Shown: positions 44,339-54,829 of the stretch, piece after piece
Layout: the number at the start of each line of letters is the position of its first letter
Position numbering within the stretch: position 1 is the first letter of the stretch
Origin: Granulicatella adiacens ATCC 49175
GTDB taxonomy: Bacteria; Bacillota; Bacilli; Lactobacillales; Aerococcaceae
Reading direction: 5' to 3'
Assembly: GCF_025150565.1 (NCBI RefSeq)
Contig: NZ_CP102283.1
Coordinates: 992,001 to 1,056,000, forward strand
DNA length: 64,000 nt
Notes under the pieces: model-generated
The model's input: only the letters and a program-made list of their open reading frames with translations
What the model was told of the DNA's origin: nothing
Databases searched by the model: none
Translations under genes and position numbers: made by a program

Positions 44339-46785
44339 CTTTTAATTTCGACCATTTCGTACGCCTCAATGATATCGTCTACCTTGATGTCGTTGTAGCC
44401 GTCAATCATGATACCGCACTCGAATCCAAGTTTAACTTCTTTAGCGTCATCTTTGAATCTTTTTAAGCTTGCTAATTCTCCTTCGTAAATAACAATGTTA
44501 TCACGGATTAAACGAACTGAGCTTGAGCGTTTAACAACACCTTCTAATACGTAAGAACCAGCAATTGTTCCAAGTTTCGAAACAGTGTATGTTTCACGAA
44601 CAATCGCTTGACCAGTAATTTTTTCTTCAAACTCTGGATCTAACATACCTTTCATCGCTGTTTCAATTTCATCAATTACATTATAAATGATGCGGTGTAA
44701 GCGAATATCTACTTGATCAGATTCCGCTTGTATTTTCGCTTGTGGCGTAGGTCTCACGTTAAATCCGATGATAATCGCGTTACTTGCTGTTGCAAGAGTA
44801 ATATCGCTCTCGTTGATTGCCCCTACAGCTGTATGAATAATCTTCACGCGTACGCCTTCAACTTCAATCTTTTGTAAGCTTGATGCTAATGCTTCAACTG
44901 AACCTTGTACGTCAGCTTTGATAATAACGTTAACTTCTTTCAATTCTCCTTCTTTTAATGTAGAGAATAAGTTGTCTAAAGTAATACGGCTTGAAGCGTT
45001 ACGTTGCTCGATTAAGGCGCGTTTAGCACGTTCTTCGCCGGCTGCACGAGCAGTCTTTTCATCTTCGAATACTACGAAGCGATCACCGGCTTGAGGTGAA
45101 GCGTTAAGACCAGTAATCTCAACTGGAGTCGCAGGTAAAGCAGTTTTCACACGGCGTCCTTGGTCATTCACCATTACACGTACACGTCCAAATGTGTTCC
45201 CCACAACGATTGGATCCCCAACTTTAAGAGTTCCTTCTTGAACCAATAATGTTGCGATAGGTCCTTTTGATTTGTCTAAACGCGCTTCAATTACAGTACC
45301 TAAAGCTAATCGGTTAGGATTTGCTTTCAATTCTTGAACTTCAGCAACTAATAGAATCATTTCTAGTAATTCTTCAATGTTTTGGTTGAATTTCGCTGAA
45401 ATCTCAACGAAAATTGTGTCCCCACCCCATGCTTCTGGAACAAGACCTAAATCTGAAAGTTCTTGCATCACACGTCCTGGGTTTGCAGCTGGTTTATCGA
45501 TTTTGTTTACAGCCACGATGATTGGAACATCAGCAGCTTTTGCATGGTTAATTGCTTCGATTGTTTGTGGCATTACACCGTCATCGGCTGCTACTACGAT
45601 AACTGTAATATCAGTGATGTCCGCACCACGCGCACGCATTGTTGTGAAGGCCGCGTGACCTGGAGTATCTAAGAACGTAATTGGTTTTCCATCAATTTTG
45701 ATTTGGTACGCACCGATATGTTGAGTGATACCACCTGCTTCACCTTCAACAACTGAAGAGTTACGTAATTGGTCAAGCAATGTTGTTTTACCGTGGTCAA
45801 CATGTCCCATGATCGTTACAACAGGGGGACGTACTGTGCTTTCAGCGCTTTCAGCAGCTGCTTCTTCAAAGTATACATCTAAATCAGAAATATCTTTTTC
45901 GATTTTTTCTTCAGCATCCATACCGTAGTCTGCTGCTAATAATTCAATCGCGTCTTTAGAAAGACCTTGGTTTAATGTCGCCATTACTCCTAATAGGAAT
46001 AATTTTTTGATGATTTCTGCTGGTTCACGTTTGATTTTCTTCGCTAATTCAGCAACTGTCATACCGTCTGTATAAACTAATACTTCTGGTAATTCATGGA
46101 ATTTACGTGCTGGAACAGCTGGTTTAGCTTTTTGTTCTTCACGACGGTTTCCTTTTTTACCTTTTTGGTTACGGTTTTTCTTACTGAAACCATCATTGTT
46201 AAAATCATTATAACGTTGTTGGTTTCTTCTGTCGTTATTACGATTGTTTTTTGGTGATTCGAAACGATCGTTGTTATTGTTTTGTTTTTGGTTGTTACGT
46301 GGACGTTCTACTTGTCCTTGTTGGTTTGAACGAGCTTCAGTACGTGCTGGTTCTTTCTTAAATGAAGGACGGTTTCCATTCGCATTTTTTTGTTTTTGAT
46401 TTGGACGTTCTTGATTTCTCTTATCATTTTGGTCATGACGACTTTGGTTGTGAGAATGGTTTCGTTCTTGATTTTGTTTTTGATGGCCTTGTTTTGGAGC
46501 GCGATCTTCTTTCTTCGTGAATTCTTGCTTAGAAGCTTCTTTTTTAGGCTCAGCTTTATTCGCTTCTTGTTTTGGAGCAGATTTTACTTCTTTCTTTGGC
46601 TCTTTAGCTGCTGGTTTAGTAGCAGGCTTAGAATTCCAAGCTCCTTTAATTTTTGAGATTTCAGATTCTTCCATTGTAGACATATGGCTATTATATGAAA
46701 TACCTACTTCTTTTGCTTTTTCAATAATTTCTTTACTAGCCACATTCAATTCTTTCGCTAATTCGTATACGCGAGTTTTCGACAT
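44332..46785 (-). CDS. infB: Translation initiation factor IF-2
   Basis: 817 aa. Helical IF2-N start ([18 protein letters not shown]), a long Lys/Gln/Asn/Arg-rich low-complexity linker (about residues 50-225), a second IF2-N, then the GTPase: [42 protein letters not shown], and domains III-IV. The stop codon lies within a 14-bp direct repeat, so the last codons and stop may have been affected by insertion of the downstream element. Confidence 0.98.
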   Translation of the reverse strand: MSKTRVYELAKELNVASKEIIEKAKEVGISYNSHMSTMEESEISKIKGAWNSKPATKPAAKEPKKEVKSAPKQEANKAEPKKEASKQEFTKKEDRAPKQGHQKQNQERNHSHNQSRHDQNDKRNQERPNQKQKNANGNRPSFKKEPARTEARSNQQGQVERPRNNQKQNNNNDRFESPKNNRNNDRRNQQRYNDFNNDGFSKKNRNQKGKKGNRREEQKAKPAVPARKFHELPEVLVYTDGMTVAELAKKIKREPAEIIKKLFLLGVMATLNQGLSKDAIELLAADYGMDAEEKIEKDISDLDVYFEEAAAESAESTVRPPVVTIMGHVDHGKTTLLDQLRNSSVVEGEAGGITQHIGAYQIKIDGKPITFLDTPGHAAFTTMRARGADITDITVIVVAADDGVMPQTIEAINHAKAADVPIIVAVNKIDKPAANPGRVMQELSDLGLVPEAWGGDTIFVEISAKFNQNIEELLEMILLVAEVQELKANPNRLALGTVIEARLDKSKGPIATLLVQEGTLKVGDPIVVGNTFGRVRVMVNDQGRRVKTALPATPVEITGLNASPQAGDRFVVFEDEKTARAAGEERAKRALIEQRNASSRITLDNLFSTLKEGELKEVNVIIKADVQGSVEALASSLQKIEVEGVRVKIIHTAVGAINESDITLATASNAIIIGFNVRPTPQAKIQAESDQVDIRLHRIIYNVIDEIETAMKGMLDPEFEEKITGQAIVRETYTVSKLGTIAGSYVLEGVVKRSSSVRLIRDNIVIYEGELASLKRFKDDAKEVKLGFECGIMIDGYNDIKVDDIIEAYEMVEIKRK

Positions 46786-46797
46786 AGTCTCACCTTC

Positions 46798-47124
46798 CTA
46801 TTCGTTCATATCGTTAAATCCCTTCATCTTCAGTAGACTCTTTGTAAACCCTCGATCATCAATTAAAACGATGGAACGTCTTTTGCCAATCGCTAGAGAC
46901 AATTCATCCGTTTCAAATTGCTGAACAAAAGGAATTTCATAATATTCACATTTGTTTTTGATTTTTTTAACCGTGTTTGCACTACAATCTTTGGTACAAA
47001 TCACTAAATTACCTTTTTGTCTTTGAATACTTTGGATAACTTGCTCCTCACCACTAATGAGTTTACGAGCAGCTGTTGCCATTCCAAGTAGATTCAAAGC
47101 TCTTTGTTTAACGAGCTCTTCCAT
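46798..47124 (-). CDS. ylxQ: Ribosomal L7Ae-like protein YlxQ
   Basis: 108 aa, L7Ae/L30e fold that in relatives binds K-turn RNA. ALNLLGMATAARKLISGEEQVIQSIQRQK, LVICTKDCSANTVKKI, LSLAIGKRRSIVLIDDRGF. ATG 47124 is inside the end of ylxR (17-base overlap); a GTG one codon earlier is also possible. Standard position between ylxR and infB. Confidence 0.92.
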   Translation of the reverse strand: MEELVKQRALNLLGMATAARKLISGEEQVIQSIQRQKGNLVICTKDCSANTVKKIKNKCEYYEIPFVQQFETDELSLAIGKRRSIVLIDDRGFTKSLLKMKGFNDMNE

Positions 47125-47413
47125 CACTAAACAACTCTTTTCTTGCTTTTTGATGTTCTACATAAGCGAGAAGTTCTTCATAAAATGCATCTGGAATTTC
47201 AATTTCTAATTGTTTTTCAAATAGACGGTTTTTCCAAGCTTTCTCTACTAATGTAGGTTCAAGAGTAATATAAGCGCCACGGCCGTTTACTTTACCAGTT
47301 GGGTCGATTTGTGCAACAGCTTCAGCGTTACGAACAATACGTACCAACTCTTTCTTCGGCATCATTTCACCAGAAGCGATACAACGGCGCATCGGAATCT
47401 TTTTCTTTTTCAT
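47108..47413 (-). CDS. ylxR: YlxR family nucleic-acid-binding protein
   Basis: 101 aa. KKIPMRRCIASGEMMPKKELVRIVR, then the diagnostic GRGAYI (NGRGAYITLEP) and a short C-terminal helix region. YlxR (RnpM) binds RNA and modulates RNase P in some Firmicutes. Preceded by AGGAGG, 17 bases after nusA. Confidence 0.95.
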   Translation of the reverse strand: MKKKKIPMRRCIASGEMMPKKELVRIVRNAEAVAQIDPTGKVNGRGAYITLEPTLVEKAWKNRLFEKQLEIEIPDAFYEELLAYVEHQKARKELFSDGRAR

Positions 47414-47430
47414 CGTGCACCTCCTGTATT

Positions 47431-48531
47431 TTATTCTTCTTCAGAAGAAGCTTCTTCTGTTTCTTCAACGACTGGATTTGCTAAGTTTTCTAAATACTCT
47501 TCATAAGCAGTTTCAGATTTAATATCAATACGGTATCCTGTTAATTTTGCTGCTAGGCGCGCATTTTGCCCGCGTTTTCCGATTGCTAAAGAAAGTTGGT
47601 GGTCTGGAACCACGACGATACAACCGTTATTATCCGAATTAAATTCAACTTTCAGCACTTGAGCTGGATTTAAAGCATTTTTAATATAGATTGCTGGATC
47701 TTCATTCCATTCAACAATATCCATATTTTCACCATTTAATTCTTCAACAATGTTATGAACTCGTTGCCCACGTGGCCCTACACATGTGCCGACTGGATCT
47801 AAGTTAGCATCGTTAGTACGGACTGCAACTTTAGCACGATCTCCTGCTTCACGTGCAATAGATACAATTTCTACTACACCATCATAAATTTCAGGAACTT
47901 CTTGTTCAAATAGACGTTTTAATAAATCTGGATGCGTACGACTTACAAAAATTTGTGGCCCTTTAGTAGTGTTATCTACCTTAGAAACTAATACTTTGAT
48001 TCGTTGATCTGGTAAGTACTCTTCTGTTGGGATTTGGTCTTGTTTGGCCATTCCAGCAACGATACGTCCAAGGTTTACATAGACATAACGGAAATCTTGA
48101 CGATCTACAACACCCGTCATGATTTCATTTTCGTATTGAATAAATTCATTGTAAATGTTTGTACGTTCAGCATCACGAAGACGTTGCATAATGACTTGCT
48201 TCGCTGTTTGAGCAGCAATACGTCCGAAGTCTTTTGGAGTTACTTCAAAACGAATCTTATCTCCAACTTCATAGGCTTTATGCTTTTCGTGCGCTTCCTC
48301 AAGACTAACTTCTAGTGTTGAATCGAATACATATTCAACTACTTCTTTTACAGCATAAACGTGCATATTTCCTTTCTTTTGGTCAAACTCAACTTCTACA
48401 TTTTGTGCTTGTCCATAATTTTTCTTGTATGCAGATACTAATGCTGCTTCTAAAGCTGTAATCACGACATCTTTAGAAATTCCTTTTTCTTCTTCGAGAA
48501 CTGTTAATGCTCTAAGCATTTCTTTACTCAT
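47431..48531 (-). CDS. nusA: Transcription termination/antitermination factor NusA
   Basis: 366 aa, short Firmicute form. N-terminal RNAP-binding domain (ALTVLEEEKGISKDVVITALEAALVSAYKKNYG), S1 domain (about 135-200), KH1 with GTCVGPRGQRVHNIVEELNGENMDIVEW and KH2 with LAIGKRGQNARLAAKLTGYRIDI, acidic tail. No C-terminal AR repeats, as expected outside proteobacteria. Confidence 0.98.
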   Translation of the reverse strand: MSKEMLRALTVLEEEKGISKDVVITALEAALVSAYKKNYGQAQNVEVEFDQKKGNMHVYAVKEVVEYVFDSTLEVSLEEAHEKHKAYEVGDKIRFEVTPKDFGRIAAQTAKQVIMQRLRDAERTNIYNEFIQYENEIMTGVVDRQDFRYVYVNLGRIVAGMAKQDQIPTEEYLPDQRIKVLVSKVDNTTKGPQIFVSRTHPDLLKRLFEQEVPEIYDGVVEIVSIAREAGDRAKVAVRTNDANLDPVGTCVGPRGQRVHNIVEELNGENMDIVEWNEDPAIYIKNALNPAQVLKVEFNSDNNGCIVVVPDHQLSLAIGKRGQNARLAAKLTGYRIDIKSETAYEEYLENLANPVVEETEEASSEEE

Positions 48532-48550
48532 TTGTTTACTCCTTTACTTC

Positions 48551-49024
48551 TTAGAATTTGATTGCAAGACGAGCTTTCGCAATGTTTTTTCGTTCAATGG
48601 TAAATTCTTTTGTTCTAGTTTTGATTTGTACGTTCAATGTAACGGTTTCTTCGTCAACGGAAAGAAGTGTTCCTTCAAGGAATTTCTCACCTTCAATATT
48701 TTGATAAAACGATAAATGTACGTATGAACCAATGGCTGCTTTTAATTCTTCCTCGTTTCTTAATGGGCGTTCTGCACCAGGTGAAGAAACTTCTAGGAAG
48801 TACGCCTGTGGAATTGGATCTGGATTTTGAGCGTCAAGAATCTCACTAAATTTTTCACTCATAAATGCACAATCGTCTAAATCGATTCCACCTGGTTTAT
48901 CCAAGTAAAAACGTAGAAACCAATTTTTTCCTTCTTTAACAAATTCTAAGTCGAATAACTCAAAGCCTTCTTTTTGGATCACATCTCTAGTAAGCTCTGT
49001 TACCGTCTCAGTTACTTTACTCAT
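48551..49024 (-). CDS. rimP: Ribosome maturation factor RimP
   Basis: 157 aa, needed for 30S assembly. LTRDVIQKEGFELFDLEFVKEGKNWFLRFYLDKPGGIDLDDC, FLEVSSPGAERPL, then the SH3-like C-terminal domain. I start at MSKVTETV (49024) behind AAGGAGG; the frame opens 10 codons further up. First gene of the rimP-nusA-ylxR-ylxQ-infB-rbfA operon. Confidence 0.96.
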   Translation of the reverse strand: MSKVTETVTELTRDVIQKEGFELFDLEFVKEGKNWFLRFYLDKPGGIDLDDCAFMSEKFSEILDAQNPDPIPQAYFLEVSSPGAERPLRNEEELKAAIGSYVHLSFYQNIEGEKFLEGTLLSVDEETVTLNVQIKTRTKEFTIERKNIAKARLAIKF

Positions 49025-49060
49025 AGCCTCAACCTCCTTATTAATCGAGTCCATGTCGAT

Positions 49061-49088
49061 AAAAAGAGTGAGCGTTTCCGCTCACTCT
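49061..49088 (-). terminator. Hairpin terminator in the polC-rimP gap
   Basis: Minus strand AGAGTGAGCG, loop GAAA, CGCTCACTCT, then five T. It lies downstream of a probable promoter, so it is both the polC terminator and a leader attenuator for rimP-nusA. Confidence 0.88.
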
Positions 49089-49114
49089 CCTCTCAACTAC
49101 TATTCTACTGTTTC

Positions 49115-49144
49115 AGTATATCATATTATTTGCGAATTTCGCAA
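49115..49144 (-). promoter_or_regulatory. rimP-nusA operon promoter
   Basis: Minus strand TTGCGA (49144-49139), 18 bases, TATACT (49120-49115) with TG one base upstream of the -10. The -35 is part of an interrupted palindrome TTGCGAA-A-TTCGCAA (49130-49144). Confidence 0.6.
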
Positions 49145-49155
49145 CTATTCTGATA

Positions 49156-52100
49156 TTAGAACAAATCATCAAATAAGGATAATTGGTTTTCATCCGGCAG
49201 ATGGTCTAAGACTTTATTTTCTGTCATATAATCAATTAAAGTCTTAGAAACTTTACCTCGAGTAGCTAAATCTTTCTTAGATAAGAAAGGTTGTTCTTGT
49301 CTAGCCTCAACGATTTTATTCGCAACGTTCAGTCCTAATCCTTGAATTGCTCTAAATGGAGCAATCAAAGAGTCGCCTTCTATCACAAAATTACTTGCCT
49401 CAGACTTATCAACATCCACCATCTTAAAGTGGAATCCACGTTCTACCATCTCGTTAGCAAGTTCAAGAACCGTTAACAAGTTTTGTTCCTTCGCACTAGC
49501 TTCCATTCCTTTTTCCCTAATTTCTTTAATTCGTTTCTTAATCATCTCTTTTCCTTGAGACATTGCAACGATATCAAAATCTTGTGCACGCACTGAGAAA
49601 TAAGCGCAATAGTATAACAATGGTTTATGAACCTTAAACCAAGCTACACGTAATGCCATTAAAACGTAGGCCGCGGCATGGGCTTTCGGGAACATATACT
49701 TAATTTTTAAACAAGATTGAATATACCATTCAGGTACATTATTTTCTCTCATGATAGCCTGGAAGTCATCAGGAATCCCTTTTCCTTTACGAACACCTTC
49801 CATAATTTTGAAAGCTACACCTTCTTCAACGCCTTTATGGATTAAGTACACCATAATATCGTCACGACATCCAATAACTTCAGAAAGTGGAATATTATGA
49901 AGTCGAATTAATTCTTCGGCATTTCCAAGATACACGTCCGTACCATGGGATAGACCAGAGATTTGAAGGAGCTCCGTAAAAGTGTTTGGTTTTGTCTGTT
50001 CAAGCATCCCTCGAACGAATTTTGTACCAAATTCTGGAATCCCAAGAGTTCCTGTATTCGAGTCAATTTGTTCGGGTGTAACACCTAAAACTTCAGTACC
50101 ACCGAAAATTTTCATTACTTCTGGATCATCTGGTGGAATTGATTTTGGATCCATTCCTGATAAGTCTTGCAACATACGAATCACGGTTGGATCATCGTGT
50201 CCAAGAATATCTAGTTTTAATACATTATCGTGAATCGAGTGGAAGTCAAAGTGTGTTGTTCTCCATTCAGCACTTAAATCATCAGCTGGATATTGAATTG
50301 GTGTAAAGTCGTACACATCCATGTAATCCGGAATAACAATAATCCCTCCAGGATGTTGGCCTGTACTTCTTTTCACGCCAGTACAACCATTAGCAAGTCT
50401 TTCAATTTCAGCTTGTCTGAACTCTAATCCTAAATCTCTTTCGTATCCTTTCACATACCCAAATGCGGTCTTATCAGCAACGGTACTAATAGTTCCTGCA
50501 CGATATACGTAATCTTCCCCGAATAATACTTTTGTATAGTTATGGGCTTGTGGCTGATATTCCCCACTAAAGTTTAAATCAATATCGGGAACTTTATCTC
50601 CGTAGAATCCTAGGAAGGTTTCAAACGGAATGTCGTGTCCATCTTTCACCATCCTCGTATTACATCTTGGACAGTTTTTTTCAGGTAAGTCAAAACCAGA
50701 CCCAACTGATCCATCATCAAAGAATTCTGATAATTGGCACTGTGGACATCTATAGTGAGGTGCTAACGGATTCACTTCGGTAATTCCAGTTAAAGTAGCT
50801 ACTAAGGATGAACCTACCGATCCACGTGAACCGACTAAATAACCGTCTTGATTACTCTTTAATACAAGTTTTTGAGCAATTAAATAAATTACCGAAAAAC
50901 CATTTCCAATAATACTCTTTAGCTCTTTTTTAATACGATCATCCACAATTTTAGGAAGAGGGTTTCCATACCATTCATGGGCTTTATCATAACTAAGTTT
51001 AGTTATCTCATCCTCTGCTCCTTCAATTTTTGGAGTATATAAATCATCCTTTACAGGTGTAATTTCCTCTAATTGTTCGCTAACCCAATTAGAATTTGTA
51101 ACGACTACCTCATAAGCTTTTTCTTCTCCAAGAAATGCGAATTCTTTCAACATTTCATCTGTTGTTCTTAAATGAGCATCAGGATACTCTTGTGGAACTC
51201 CATTGTTGACTGAAGTTAACAGTATTTCTCTATAAATCTTATCTTCAGGATTTAAATAATGAACATTCCCAGTTGCCACAACTGGTTTTCCAAGTTCATC
51301 CCCTAATCTCACTAAGTTTTGGATAATTTCTTCTAAGTGGTGTTCATTTCGAATTAATTCTTTTTTTATAAGAGGACGATAAATAGCTTTTGGCATAATC
51401 TCGATGTAATCATAAAACTTCGCTTTTTCTTTGGCTTCGTTATACCCTTTTTGCATCATCGCTTCAAAAACTTCACCTTCAGAACATCCCGAACCTAGCA
51501 AGAATGAATCTCTTCGACTAGAGAGCATGCTCCTTAAAATACGAGGAACTCGGTAATAGTACTGAATGTTCGATTGAGAAACCACCTTGAATAACTCTTT
51601 TAATCCAGCTTGATCTTTTGCAAAAATCGTCGCATGAAAAGGACGGCCATTCTTAAATACTTCTTCAGGATGAATATTTGTATTTAATTCATCATGATAT
51701 AAAAGTTGATGGTCATTTGCTGCTTCTTTCAAGAAAATGTGACATAAATAGCCCGTTGTTTCAGAATCATATACGGCACGGTGGTGTTGTTCTAAAGCAA
51801 CATTATAACGTTTTGCAAGTGTATTTAAACGGTGTGATTTCAATTGTGGATGAAGCATACGAGATAATTCTAAAGTATCGATAACTGGCTGTTCAGTTCG
51901 CTCAATTCCAACATTTTCATAGCCTGTATTTAAAAAGCCCATATCAAAGCTAGCATTATGCGCAACTAAGATACAATCTTTAGAAAATTCATGGAATTCT
52001 TTTAACACTTGTTCAACAGATTTAGAACCTCTGACCATATCGTCGGTAATCCCCGTTAGTTGAATCGTCGTTGCAGATAATGGATGACCAGGATCAATAA

Positions 52101-53490
52101 ATTCTTCGAACTTGTCAATTACAACACCATTCTTCATTTTGACAGCTGCTAATTCGATAATGCTATCATAAATTGCAGAAAGCCCTGTTGTTTCAACGTC
52201 AAAAACTACATAAGTCGCATCTTCTAATAAAATATGTTGAGGATTGTATGCTACATTCACATGGTCATCGACAATGTTTCCTTCTAAACCATAAAGAATC
52301 TTAATTCCGTTTTTCTTTCCAGCACCATGAGCTTCAGGATAAGCTTGTAAATTCGCATGATCTGTAATCGCAATCGCCTTATGTCCCCATTTAGCAGCTT
52401 GACTTATTAAATCACTTGGAGAATTCGTTGCATCCATTACAGACATATTCGTATGCATATGTAATTCAACACGTTTTTCTCCTTCAAATGTATCCTTTCT
52501 TCCTTCGTGTTTAACTAAATTCATATCACGAATGATCATTCCCAGTTCTTGAGAATATTTATTAACCTCAATACTACCAAACGCCTTCACCCAGGTTCCT
52601 TTTTTTAATCCTTCTAACGCAGCTTCATCTTCAGGAGTTGAAGGAAATAAAGTAGCGCTGATTGATGAAGTGTAATCTGTTAGTTTAATATTTCCGAAAA
52701 GCTTTCCTTTTGCTTTGCCTCTGCGAAGTTCAATATCAAAAATTTTGCCTTCAATAACTACATTTCGTTCTTCTTCAAAAATATCAGCAATGGCCCTAGT
52801 TTCAGAATTAGATTTGATGATTTTTCCATAAATGACTCCCTCCTGCTTGGAGTTAGTAGGCATAGGTTTGTTCTTTTGAGTGGAACTTGCCATCATTTGA
52901 GCGTTCTTTTGAGCTTCATTAAAATCATCCTGTATTTGTTGTTCCTTTTGCTCAAAAAGCTCCGTCATTTTTTCATGCATTTCATCATCTAATTGGATGT
53001 GAATTCCTATTTTTGGGAACCCAACTTCTATATACGCTTGCTGAATCTTTGGAATACAATTTTTTACTAAGTGCGTTTTCGTTAATTCATTCGGACAATG
53101 AATTTGAATTTGATTATTTACGAACTTAGGTGTTTGTCCTAACAATATTTGATGAGAAACGGATGATTCATCCTTTATAGCATCAAGTATATAAGCCCAG
53201 TAATCCTGAATTAAAGTTTCATTTACAATCACGTTTTCTTCAGTTGTTATGATTGTTTTTGCCCCACCAAAGCGCTCGTAATTTCTGCTCAACAATTCAG
53301 TAAACAATTGAAATTTTTCAAAGTGAAATATATTTGGATTATGAATATGAAAAATCCAATTTTGATTTGATTTTGAAATGTCAATTCGTAATAACTTAGC
53401 GTCATCAAAATCCGGTGAGAAAACATTAACATCAGCAATATCAAATTGTTCAATTACTTTTTTCATTAAATCCTTATGTGATTGGCTCAT
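49156..53490 (-). CDS. polC: DNA polymerase III alpha subunit, PolC type
   Basis: 1444 aa, the Gram-positive replicative polymerase with built-in proofreading. OB fold near residue 230, PHP domain (VELHMHTNMSVMDA), DnaQ-like exonuclease (YVVFDVETTGLSAIYDSIIELAAV; LVAHNASFDMGFL) inserted in PHP, zinc site CPQC and CPRC, polymerase palm DKVPDIDLNFSGEYQ, and fingers/HhH toward the C-terminus. Upstream neighbour is rseP; proS, which often lies between them, is absent. Confidence 0.98.
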   Translation of the reverse strand: MSQSHKDLMKKVIEQFDIADVNVFSPDFDDAKLLRIDISKSNQNWIFHIHNPNIFHFEKFQLFTELLSRNYERFGGAKTIITTEENVIVNETLIQDYWAYILDAIKDESSVSHQILLGQTPKFVNNQIQIHCPNELTKTHLVKNCIPKIQQAYIEVGFPKIGIHIQLDDEMHEKMTELFEQKEQQIQDDFNEAQKNAQMMASSTQKNKPMPTNSKQEGVIYGKIIKSNSETRAIADIFEEERNVVIEGKIFDIELRRGKAKGKLFGNIKLTDYTSSISATLFPSTPEDEAALEGLKKGTWVKAFGSIEVNKYSQELGMIIRDMNLVKHEGRKDTFEGEKRVELHMHTNMSVMDATNSPSDLISQAAKWGHKAIAITDHANLQAYPEAHGAGKKNGIKILYGLEGNIVDDHVNVAYNPQHILLEDATYVVFDVETTGLSAIYDSIIELAAVKMKNGVVIDKFEEFIDPGHPLSATTIQLTGITDDMVRGSKSVEQVLKEFHEFSKDCILVAHNASFDMGFLNTGYENVGIERTEQPVIDTLELSRMLHPQLKSHRLNTLAKRYNVALEQHHRAVYDSETTGYLCHIFLKEAANDHQLLYHDELNTNIHPEEVFKNGRPFHATIFAKDQAGLKELFKVVSQSNIQYYYRVPRILRSMLSSRRDSFLLGSGCSEGEVFEAMMQKGYNEAKEKAKFYDYIEIMPKAIYRPLIKKELIRNEHHLEEIIQNLVRLGDELGKPVVATGNVHYLNPEDKIYREILLTSVNNGVPQEYPDAHLRTTDEMLKEFAFLGEEKAYEVVVTNSNWVSEQLEEITPVKDDLYTPKIEGAEDEITKLSYDKAHEWYGNPLPKIVDDRIKKELKSIIGNGFSVIYLIAQKLVLKSNQDGYLVGSRGSVGSSLVATLTGITEVNPLAPHYRCPQCQLSEFFDDGSVGSGFDLPEKNCPRCNTRMVKDGHDIPFETFLGFYGDKVPDIDLNFSGEYQPQAHNYTKVLFGEDYVYRAGTISTVADKTAFGYVKGYERDLGLEFRQAEIERLANGCTGVKRSTGQHPGGIIVIPDYMDVYDFTPIQYPADDLSAEWRTTHFDFHSIHDNVLKLDILGHDDPTVIRMLQDLSGMDPKSIPPDDPEVMKIFGGTEVLGVTPEQIDSNTGTLGIPEFGTKFVRGMLEQTKPNTFTELLQISGLSHGTDVYLGNAEELIRLHNIPLSEVIGCRDDIMVYLIHKGVEEGVAFKIMEGVRKGKGIPDDFQAIMRENNVPEWYIQSCLKIKYMFPKAHAAAYVLMALRVAWFKVHKPLLYYCAYFSVRAQDFDIVAMSQGKEMIKKRIKEIREKGMEASAKEQNLLTVLELANEMVERGFHFKMVDVDKSEASNFVIEGDSLIAPFRAIQGLGLNVANKIVEARQEQPFLSKKDLATRGKVSKTLIDYMTENKVLDHLPDENQLSLFDDLF

Positions 53491-53515
53491 TGTTTCCTCC
53501 TCTTTTTTACATAAG

Positions 53516-53546
53516 AAGAGTGTTCTACAGATGTAGGAACACTCTT
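53516..53546 (-). other. Hairpin in the rseP-polC gap
   Basis: AAGAGTGTT/AACACTCTT with inner CTAC/GTAG and one bulge. No T run, so weak terminator or processing site at most. It stands where proS is often found. Confidence 0.55.
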
Positions 53547-53549
53547 AGG

Positions 53550-54824
53550 TTAATTAAATAATTTCATAATATCATTCCAAGTAACAAGAAGCATTAATGC
53601 AAAAAGGAAGATAGCTCCTGCAATCGTTAAATACCCTTCTTTTTCAGGATCTAATGGTTTCTTTCTTATTCCTTCGATAAAGTTTAAAACAAGTTTTCCT
53701 CCGTCTAAAGCAGGAATTGGTAAAAGATTCATTACTCCAAGATTAGCACTAATCATTCCCATAAATGAAAGTAAGTCTATTAAACCATTCTTAGCAACCT
53801 GTGAGGTCAAACTGTAAATAGCCACTGGTCCACCTAGTTGATTTAAATTAAAACCTTTAGTAAAAATTGATCCTAATGCAGACAATACCAACACAATTAC
53901 ACTGATTGTTTGTGAAAATCCATATCCAAGAATCGATAAAATACTATTATCTAAAGTTCTAGTCACACCTAGTTGGCCTATTTTACTTCCGTTTTGCCCT
54001 TCAACTGATTTTGGAGTGATACTAACATTTTTGGTATCACCATTTCTTTGAATCGTCACCGAAAGAGTCTTATCTGCGCTTGAACGAACAATTGAAGTCA
54101 TATCGTCCCATGAGTGAATATCTACTCCGTCAATCGAGATAATTTTATCCGATTTTTGAAGTCCAGCTTCTTGAGCGGCTGATTGATCACTAACTTGGCC
54201 TATTACAGGGTCATTAGAAGGTACTCCACCTTGCATAAATCCTACGATAATAAAAATGATGATGGATAAAATAAAATTATTCATTGGCCCAGCAGCATTC
54301 GTTTTAATTCGATTCCACAAGCTGGCAGAGTTAAATTGACGTTCAATCGGAGCAACAACAACTTCCGTACCGTCACTCTCAATAATTGTTGCTTGCTTAG
54401 AAACCATTAAATTTACTTTTTCTTCTGAATTTACAAAGTACCCGCTTAAGGTCATCGTACGATGCAAATCCGCTTCCTCTATTTGAAATGGTACTGAATT
54501 TTCAATGATTAATTGTTCATCAAAATTTAATTTTTGAACAACATTCTCTTTATCCAATTCAATAGTAATCATCATTCCAGGTTTAATTTCTTGTTCATCC
54601 TCATCATGACCCGCCATTCTAACATAACCACCAATTGGCAATAATCTTAATGTATAAACAGTTTCACCTTTTCGTACCTGGAAAATTTTTGGTCCCATTC
54701 CGATTGCAAATTCTCTAACTAAAATTCCAGCTTTCTTAGCAAAATAATAGTGACCAAATTCATGAATTATAACAATGACACTAAAAACAAATAAGAATGC
54801 AATAACTGCTTGCAACTCTTTCAC
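53550..54824 (-). CDS. rseP: RIP zinc metalloprotease RseP/RasP (Eep-like)
   Basis: 424 aa intramembrane site-2 protease. Zinc HExxH in IIHEFGHYYFAKKAG (about residues 20-34), a PDZ domain (about 205-290, SAAQEAGLQKSDKIISIDGVDIHSW), and the second metal motif MNLLPIPALDGGKLVLN. Four membrane segments. In relatives it cleaves anti-sigma factors and pheromone signal peptides. It starts 5 bases after cdsA. Confidence 0.96.
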   Translation of the reverse strand: MKELQAVIAFLFVFSVIVIIHEFGHYYFAKKAGILVREFAIGMGPKIFQVRKGETVYTLRLLPIGGYVRMAGHDEDEQEIKPGMMITIELDKENVVQKLNFDEQLIIENSVPFQIEEADLHRTMTLSGYFVNSEEKVNLMVSKQATIIESDGTEVVVAPIERQFNSASLWNRIKTNAAGPMNNFILSIIIFIIVGFMQGGVPSNDPVIGQVSDQSAAQEAGLQKSDKIISIDGVDIHSWDDMTSIVRSSADKTLSVTIQRNGDTKNVSITPKSVEGQNGSKIGQLGVTRTLDNSILSILGYGFSQTISVIVLVLSALGSIFTKGFNLNQLGGPVAIYSLTSQVAKNGLIDLLSFMGMISANLGVMNLLPIPALDGGKLVLNFIEGIRKKPLDPEKEGYLTIAGAIFLFALMLLVTWNDIMKLFN

Positions 54825-54829
54825 CTCTC

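Noticed and set aside
44187-44369. A 60-codon minus-strand frame between infB and rbfA
   Set aside because: It lacks a ribosome site, overlaps the end of infB in another frame and coincides with the hairpin-rich element; it is better explained as a by-product of that element.
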